Below, piece after piece: positions 9,160 through 12,871 of a stretch of DNA of 12,871 nucleotides. The translations under genes were made by a program, and so were the position numbers. How positions within the stretch are numbered: position 1 is the stretch's first letter; each line of letters opens with the position of its first letter. The stretch covers positions 1-12,871 of the forward strand of contig JACXUN010000014.1 in NCBI GenBank assembly GCA_014763905.1. Reading direction: 5' to 3'. Below the pieces are notes generated by a model, which searched no databases, was not told the origin of the DNA, and saw only the letters and a list, made by a program, of their open reading frames with translations. Source of the stretch: Campylobacterales bacterium. GTDB lineage: Bacteria; Campylobacterota; Campylobacteria; Campylobacterales; Sulfurovaceae.

Positions 9160-9921
9160 CTATATTGCCCTTAAGATAATCAGCATCATAACCGCACCAA
9201 AGAGATAACCATCAACACGATCCAATACCCCACCGTGTCCCGGAAAGATGCTACCGCTGTCTTTGACTCCCGCTTCTCGTTTGAGATAGCTCTCAAACAG
9301 GTCTCCGAAGACGGCAGATACCGCGGTAGCAAACGAGACGATCAACGCAATGATAAAGGTATCCAAATCCATCGAATAAGCATAGAAGGTACCAGATACT
9401 GTTGCCATGAGCAGTCCACCGAATACCCCCTCCAACGTTTTATTGGGTGAAGTAGGAGAAAAAGGGGTTTTTCCGATCTGTTTCCCCACCAAAAAGGCTC
9501 CCACATCGGCAAAAACCACAATAAAGAGCAGCCAGATCAACCAATGAATCCCGTAGGTTGTATAGAGCATAAAGATAAAGAGAAAGCCGACCGCCGGATA
9601 GAGAAACGGCAAGATCAATTTTTTCTTGACATGCTCTTGAGTATATGCCAGTTTAGCACCGAAAAAGATCGCCATCAAGAAGAAGAGATCATCCGGATTG
9701 GGATAGAAGTAGGCAACGATCCAAATAATAACAGCATAAAGATATGGAGATTTCTGCTTCACCCCAAACAGCTGAACCGCCTCATTGAATCCGACAATAT
9801 AAAAAAAGCCTAGATAGAGCCACATGACCGTTTTGTTGTCAATATACCCTACCAGTAGCGTAACGGCAAGCAGAATGACACCGGTTATCCAGCGTTCCTT
9901 ATGTTCCGTAATTATTTTCAT
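9160..9921 (-). CDS. cdsA: Phosphatidate cytidylyltransferase (CDP-diglyceride synthase)
   Basis: Integral inner-membrane enzyme that makes CDP-diacylglycerol from CTP and phosphatidic acid, the branch point to phosphatidylethanolamine and phosphatidylglycerol. The 253-residue protein has several hydrophobic segments (roughly 11-26, 33-50, 61-74, 79-93, 104-121, 126-146, 165-182, 188-206, 239-251) and near the C-terminus the complete family signature from Ser211 to Asp237: S-Y-L-K-R, then K-D-S-G-S-I-F-P-G-H-G-G-V-L-D-R-V-D. Start is the ATG at 9921, seven bases after GGGAGGAG; an upstream TTG at 9927 would lie one base from it. First gene of the operon cdsA-dxr-hydrolase-tsaD. Pairing of cdsA and dxr is common in bacteria. 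Confidence 0.95.
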   Translation of the reverse strand: MKIITEHKERWITGVILLAVTLLVGYIDNKTVMWLYLGFFYIVGFNEAVQLFGVKQKSPYLYAVIIWIVAYFYPNPDDLFFLMAIFFGAKLAYTQEHVKKKLILPFLYPAVGFLFIFMLYTTYGIHWLIWLLFIVVFADVGAFLVGKQIGKTPFSPTSPNKTLEGVFGGLLMATVSGTFYAYSMDLDTFIIALIVSFATAVSAVFGDLFESYLKREAGVKDSGSIFPGHGGVLDRVDGYLFGAVMMLIILRAI

Positions 9922-9928
9922 TTGCAAT

Positions 9929-9936
9929 CTCCTCCC
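9929..9936 (-). promoter_or_regulatory. Shine-Dalgarno deciding the cdsA start
   Basis: GGGAGGAG on the minus strand is the strongest ribosome binding site in the window. Its seven-base distance to the ATG at 9921 decides against the TTG start two codons earlier. Confidence 0.75.
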
Positions 9937-9956
9937 TTTGCAGACTTGTACATATT

Positions 9957-9983
9957 AACCTGAGTTCGACGGGAACTTAGGTT
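9957..9983. repeat. Dispersed repeat copy 2: palindromic form in the cdsA leader
   Basis: AACCTGAGTTC (9957-9967) and GAACTTAGGTT (9973-9983) are inverted with one mismatch around the 5-base loop GACGG. The left arm plus loop (AACCTGAGTTCGACGGGA) is identical to the outer end of the repeats at both window edges, and the right arm with its flank (AGGTTATTAA) matches the outside of copy 1. It looks like two element ends brought together with the middle lost, or a minimal hairpin member of the family. It lies between NFACT and cdsA, just downstream of the predicted operon promoter, so it would form a hairpin at the very 5' end of the mRNA. No U-run follows, so it is not a typical terminator for NFACT. 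Confidence 0.7.
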
Positions 9984-9997
9984 ATTAAACTCTATAT

Positions 9998-10006
9998 ATT
10001 ATAACA
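9998..10006 (-). promoter_or_regulatory. Extended -10 promoter of cdsA-dxr-hydrolase-tsaD
   Basis: On the minus strand TGTTATAAT is a perfect extended -10 (TGn-TATAAT). No clear -35 is visible, as expected when the extended -10 is present. Transcription would begin near 9991, placing the palindrome at 9957-9983 within the first bases of a leader of about 70 bases. Confidence 0.6.
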
Positions 10007-10026
10007 AGTTTCTTAATCACTTTAGA

Positions 10027-11370
10027 TTATTTACGTATCTCAATCCCTTCCTTTCGTACACGGATGGTCTGATATTTGTCATATTCGACGTTGGAACCCT
10101 CTTGGATTTTGACAAAACGCCGTTTGCAGTAGTCCACATCATAATCACCGGCTTGGGTCAGTGAGAAGTCCACACAGAGTTTGGCGGCTTTTTCGATGAC
10201 GGATTGCGGCAGGTTTTGTTTATCGGTGCGTATAATCAGATGCGAGGAGGGGATATCACGGATATGCATCCAGAGATCGTTGGATTTTGCCATATTGAGC
10301 AGGGCTTGGTTCTCCTTGCTGTTCCGCCCGATCAAGACTTTGTAATCATCGATCCAAAAAAGTTCGCACTCTTTGATCTTCTCTTTTTTTCGTTTGGCGG
10401 TTCCGCGTTTGGGTACGAGCAGTTCAAGTTCATGACTATCTTTTGCCTGTTCGATGGCGTAATACATATTGGTATAAAAGTTGATCTGGGTAGAGAGGTT
10501 TTCCTGTTCGATATGGATATTGTGAGCTTTGTTTCGCATTCGTTTGGCTTGGTTGAAGAAGTATTCGCTAATGCGATTAGGAACTATCCCTTTAGGCAAA
10601 CTGATGTTAATGGCATTTCCCTCAAAATCATAGGTCTGCAGTTTGGTATCATACGGTTTGATCGTATGCAGATTGGCCAACACGATATGAGCATAGTGTT
10701 GATACCGCTGCTCCTCTTGGGCTAAAGTATCAGGATTGGGAAGCTGTGCGAAGAGTTGTTGGAGTTTGTCTCTTTTTTTCGATACCGTTAAAAGCTTCTG
10801 CTTTTTGAGTCCCTGAATCCGTTTGGCTTCAAATTTCAGATAGTTTTGGGTGAGATAGTCATCTACATCTTCAATCGTCTGTTCTGTAATAGCTCTTTCC
10901 ATTGGAGGAATACTTTTTAATTCAATACCGGGACGAATCACCCGAAACGAGCTGTCGGCATCGATATGACGCAGGGCTTCGATCACCACCTCATTGTCAT
11001 TAATCAGTATCGCATTGGTATAGCGACCGGTAAACTCAAACTGTAAGGCGATACGTTGATCTTTATAACTGCTTTTGGGGGCTAGTGTGAAACGAATCAT
11101 CCGATCGTTATTGGGCATCTCGATATCGATAATCTTGGCATTAGAGACCAAACTATGCAGTAGCGTATCAAACGGAGCATTGTAGCTCTGGAGTGGACGA
11201 ACTGAATCGCTTTTGTAGATAAAACTCTCACCTCGTGTCATATGAAAAAAATAGCTGTGATCTTTATCAAAGTTGAGTTCGATGGTATTGTCCTCTACAC
11301 GTCTGGCTCGTTTGACATAACTGAACGGTTGGAGATGATTGATGATGGCTTGGAGTTCATACTGTTTCAT
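10027..11370 (-). CDS. NFACT family protein, RqcH-like (often annotated fibronectin/fibrinogen-binding)
   Basis: Bacterial RqcH binds stalled 50S-peptidyl-tRNA and recruits tRNA-Ala to add C-terminal alanine tails that mark nascent chains for decay. This protein has an NFACT-N region (about 1-170) with the Asp-Arg motif (Asp89-Arg90) that in RqcH is needed for tRNA recruitment, a helical/coiled middle (about 175-310), and an NFACT-R (DUF814) domain (about 335-445) with VLIGRNSKENQALL and DLWMHIRDIPSSHLIIR. At 447 residues it is about 100 shorter than B. subtilis RqcH, apparently in the helix-hairpin-helix/coiled-coil part. There is no signal peptide, so the old surface-adhesin name is doubtful. 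No Shine-Dalgarno precedes the ATG; TAAAAT 6 bases upstream could give a leaderless message. Divergent from leuC. The RqcP partner is not in the window. Confidence 0.85.
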   Translation of the reverse strand: MKQYELQAIINHLQPFSYVKRARRVEDNTIELNFDKDHSYFFHMTRGESFIYKSDSVRPLQSYNAPFDTLLHSLVSNAKIIDIEMPNNDRMIRFTLAPKSSYKDQRIALQFEFTGRYTNAILINDNEVVIEALRHIDADSSFRVIRPGIELKSIPPMERAITEQTIEDVDDYLTQNYLKFEAKRIQGLKKQKLLTVSKKRDKLQQLFAQLPNPDTLAQEEQRYQHYAHIVLANLHTIKPYDTKLQTYDFEGNAINISLPKGIVPNRISEYFFNQAKRMRNKAHNIHIEQENLSTQINFYTNMYYAIEQAKDSHELELLVPKRGTAKRKKEKIKECELFWIDDYKVLIGRNSKENQALLNMAKSNDLWMHIRDIPSSHLIIRTDKQNLPQSVIEKAAKLCVDFSLTQAGDYDVDYCKRRFVKIQEGSNVEYDKYQTIRVRKEGIEIRK

Positions 11371-11376
11371 GGTGGA

Positions 11377-11382
11377 ATTTTA
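11377..11382 (-). promoter_or_regulatory. Candidate -10 box for the NFACT gene (possible leaderless start)
   Basis: TAAAAT on the minus strand ends six bases before the ATG at 11370, so initiation at the usual distance would fall on or beside the start codon. No ribosome binding site is seen between them. Weak by itself, as such AT-rich hexamers are common here. Confidence 0.3.
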
Positions 11383-11407
11383 CCCTAACTTGTAAATAAA
11401 TTACTTT

Positions 11408-11416
11408 TGCTATAAT
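11408..11416 (+). promoter_or_regulatory. Extended -10 promoter of leuC
   Basis: TGCTATAAT is a perfect extended -10. TTGTAA at 11390-11395 is a possible -35 with a short 15-base spacer. Transcription would begin near 11423, leaving a leader of about 60 bases. Confidence 0.6.
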
Positions 11417-11435
11417 TCTCTCAATTATTTTAATC

Positions 11436-11458
11436 TCCCAGCTTAGGAACGAGTGGGA
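11436..11458 (+). promoter_or_regulatory. Stem-loop in the leuC leader
   Basis: TCCCA (11436-11440) pairs with TGGGA (11454-11458); inside, past one bulged G, CTT can pair with GAG, leaving the loop AGGAAC. It ends 14 bases before the leuC Shine-Dalgarno. No leucine-codon leader peptide or T-run is seen, so this is not a classical leu attenuator. It may be a chance fold. Confidence 0.35.
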
Positions 11459-11472
11459 TAGAGACATTATTG

Positions 11473-11477
11473 AAGGA
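11473..11477 (+). promoter_or_regulatory. Shine-Dalgarno deciding the leuC start
   Basis: AAGGA lies seven bases before the ATG at 11485 and overlaps the region that an in-frame TTG start at 11470 would translate, which supports the ATG. Confidence 0.7.
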
Positions 11478-11484
11478 TAACAAA

Positions 11485-12762
11485 ATGGGACAAACCATTA
11501 CTGAAAAAATCTTCTCCGAACATGTGGGACGTGAAGTCAAAGCTGGAGAAATTGTACGGGTCGATATCGATATGATTATCGGAAACGATATCACCACACC
11601 GATTTCCATTCGAGCGTTTGAAGAGAGCGGGGCGACTCAATTAGCCCGACCGGACAATTTTTGCATCGTTATGGATCACTATATTCCGGCTAAAGATATC
11701 GCCTCTGCCAACCAAGCGAAGATTTCACGGGATTTTGCCTATAAGCATGATATGAAGTATTTCTTTGATGAAAAAGATATGGGGATCGAACATGCGTTAT
11801 TGCCTGAAAAAGGATTGGTGATTCCAGGGGATGTCATTATCGGTGCGGACAGCCACACCTGCACACACGGAGCATTGGGAGCCTTCTCAACCGGTATGGG
11901 AAGTACCGATTTGGCATTTGGAATGATCACCGGCGGAAACTGGTTCAAAGTACCAGAGACCATCAAAGTAGAACTGACCGGAAAACCGGCAAAACATATC
12001 TACGGTAAAGACATTATTTTAGAGTTGATCCGCATGATCGGTGTAGATGGAGCGTTATATAAAGCCATTGAGTTCACCGGGGAAGCGGTACAGTATCTCG
12101 GTATGGCAGATCGATTCTCGATTGCCAATATGGTCATCGAAGCGGGAGCCAAAAACGGAATCTTTGCGGTGGATACTATCACACTTGACTATTTGGAAGA
12201 GCGAAAAGTAGCAAACGGTGAGCTTCGTGCCGAGCCGAAAATTCACTATGCCGATGCGGATGCGAAATATTGTCAGACACTTACCATCGATACTGCTGCA
12301 CTCTCTCCGGTGATCGCGTATCCATTCTTGCCGTCTAACGGTAAACCGGTGGAACAGGCGGTAGCCGATGATTTGAAAATTGATCAGGTGATGATCGGTT
12401 CGTGTACCAACGGACGATTAGAAGATCTTCGGGTAGCTGCCGAAATTGTCAAAGGTAAAAAGGTTGCCAGACATACCCGTATGATTGTTACACCGGGGAC
12501 ACAAAAAATATTGCTTCAAGCTCAAAAAGAGGGACTTATCGAAACCTTGATCGAAGCCGGTGCGGTCGTTTCCAATCCGACCTGTGGAGCGTGTCTTGGC
12601 GGATATATGGGAATCCTCGGTGATGGGGAACGATGTGTGGCGACAACCAACCGTAACTTTGTGGGACGAATGGGAGCGAGAACTTCCGAAATCTACTTGG
12701 CAAACTCTGCGGTTGCTGCGGCGAGTGCCATTGCCGGGAAAATTGTAGACCCGAGAGTTTAA
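11485..12762 (+). CDS. leuC: 3-isopropylmalate dehydratase large subunit
   Basis: With the small subunit LeuD it isomerises 2-isopropylmalate to 3-isopropylmalate in leucine biosynthesis, using a [4Fe-4S] cluster. The 425-residue protein is of the shorter LeuC/homoaconitase-like type (the E. coli enzyme is about 466). Cluster ligands are Cys307 in IGSCTNGRLEDL and Cys367 and Cys370 in NPTCGACLGG; GADSHTCTHGALGAFSTGMG (120-139) is the other aconitase-family hallmark. An aconitase-superfamily paralogue such as homoaconitase is conceivable but less likely. The start is the ATG with AAGGA seven bases upstream. No leuD follows: the next 109 bases are a dispersed repeat, so leuC appears monocistronic as far as can be seen. 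Confidence 0.92.
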   Translation: MGQTITEKIFSEHVGREVKAGEIVRVDIDMIIGNDITTPISIRAFEESGATQLARPDNFCIVMDHYIPAKDIASANQAKISRDFAYKHDMKYFFDEKDMGIEHALLPEKGLVIPGDVIIGADSHTCTHGALGAFSTGMGSTDLAFGMITGGNWFKVPETIKVELTGKPAKHIYGKDIILELIRMIGVDGALYKAIEFTGEAVQYLGMADRFSIANMVIEAGAKNGIFAVDTITLDYLEERKVANGELRAEPKIHYADADAKYCQTLTIDTAALSPVIAYPFLPSNGKPVEQAVADDLKIDQVMIGSCTNGRLEDLRVAAEIVKGKKVARHTRMIVTPGTQKILLQAQKEGLIETLIEAGAVVSNPTCGACLGGYMGILGDGERCVATTNRNFVGRMGARTSEIYLANSAVAAASAIAGKIVDPRV

Positions 12763-12776
12763 CTTAGTTTGGTTTT

Positions 12777-12871
12777 AACCTGAGTTCGACGGGATATCAT
12801 AGTCACAGAAGCCTAAAAATAGGTAAGATTTGAAAAATCAAAATTCGTAGGACTAGCCGTAGCTAATTCAA
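12777..12871 (+). repeat. Dispersed repeat copy 3 (right edge)
   Basis: Starts AACCTGAGTTCGACGGGATA fifteen bases after the leuC stop and runs off the right edge. Its first 32 bases match copy 1 (minus strand, 95-64) with one difference; the far part shares GGACTA and TAATTCAA with copy 1 but the middle is diverged. An AT-rich inner stretch (GATTT-GAA-AAATC, 12827-12839) can form a small hairpin. No coding is visible, and no other terminator for leuC can be seen. Confidence 0.7.

Noticed and set aside
10204..10725. 173-codon plus-strand frame inside the NFACT gene
   Set aside because: Antisense to a gene with clear NFACT-R motifs; the predicted peptide is only the mirrored hydrophobic/acidic pattern of that gene.

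Overview
The window reads as an ordinary chromosomal segment of a Campylobacterota (Epsilonproteobacteria) bacterium, most like the free-living sulfur/hydrogen oxidisers (Sulfurimonas/Sulfurovum/Sulfuricurvum type). The evidence is the short phosphoglucose isomerase, the GyrB without the enterobacterial insertion, the compact NFACT protein, moderate GC with compact gene packing, and a gene order NFACT - cdsA - dxr - X - tsaD that I recall from Campylobacter. Genus is not resolved. Eleven protein genes fill almost the whole window. I see no tRNA, rRNA, CRISPR array, prophage or complete insertion sequence.

Layout. Bases 1-171 hold one end of a dispersed repeat and the leader of gltX. On the plus strand follow gltX (glutamyl-tRNA synthetase), then pgi and galU, a translationally coupled pair making glucose-6-phosphate and UDP-glucose. 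galU meets the minus-strand gene queF head-on; the two stop codons share one TTAA. The minus strand, read right to left, carries NFACT/RqcH-like, then cdsA - dxr - alpha/beta hydrolase - tsaD as one tight operon, then gyrB - queF. leuC is on the plus strand at the right end, divergent from NFACT, and runs straight into another copy of the dispersed repeat at the right edge.

How the genes work together. gltX, tsaD (t6A), queF (queuosine) and the NFACT protein all act on tRNA or on stalled translation, but they sit in different transcription units. cdsA (CDP-diacylglycerol) and dxr (isoprenoids by the MEP route) supply envelope lipid precursors. pgi and galU supply sugar nucleotides, gyrB supercoils DNA, and leuC belongs to leucine biosynthesis.

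The genes are housekeeping and I do not see a new multi-gene system. The interesting material is between them: a repeat family (AACCTGAGTTCGACGGGA core) present three times, with outward-lying, mutually inverted copies at both window edges and a collapsed palindromic copy at the predicted transcript start of the cdsA operon; a REP-like GTAG + hairpin element whose TAG is the stop codon of the hydrolase gene; and a perfect 10-bp dyad lying on the -35 position of the pgi promoter.
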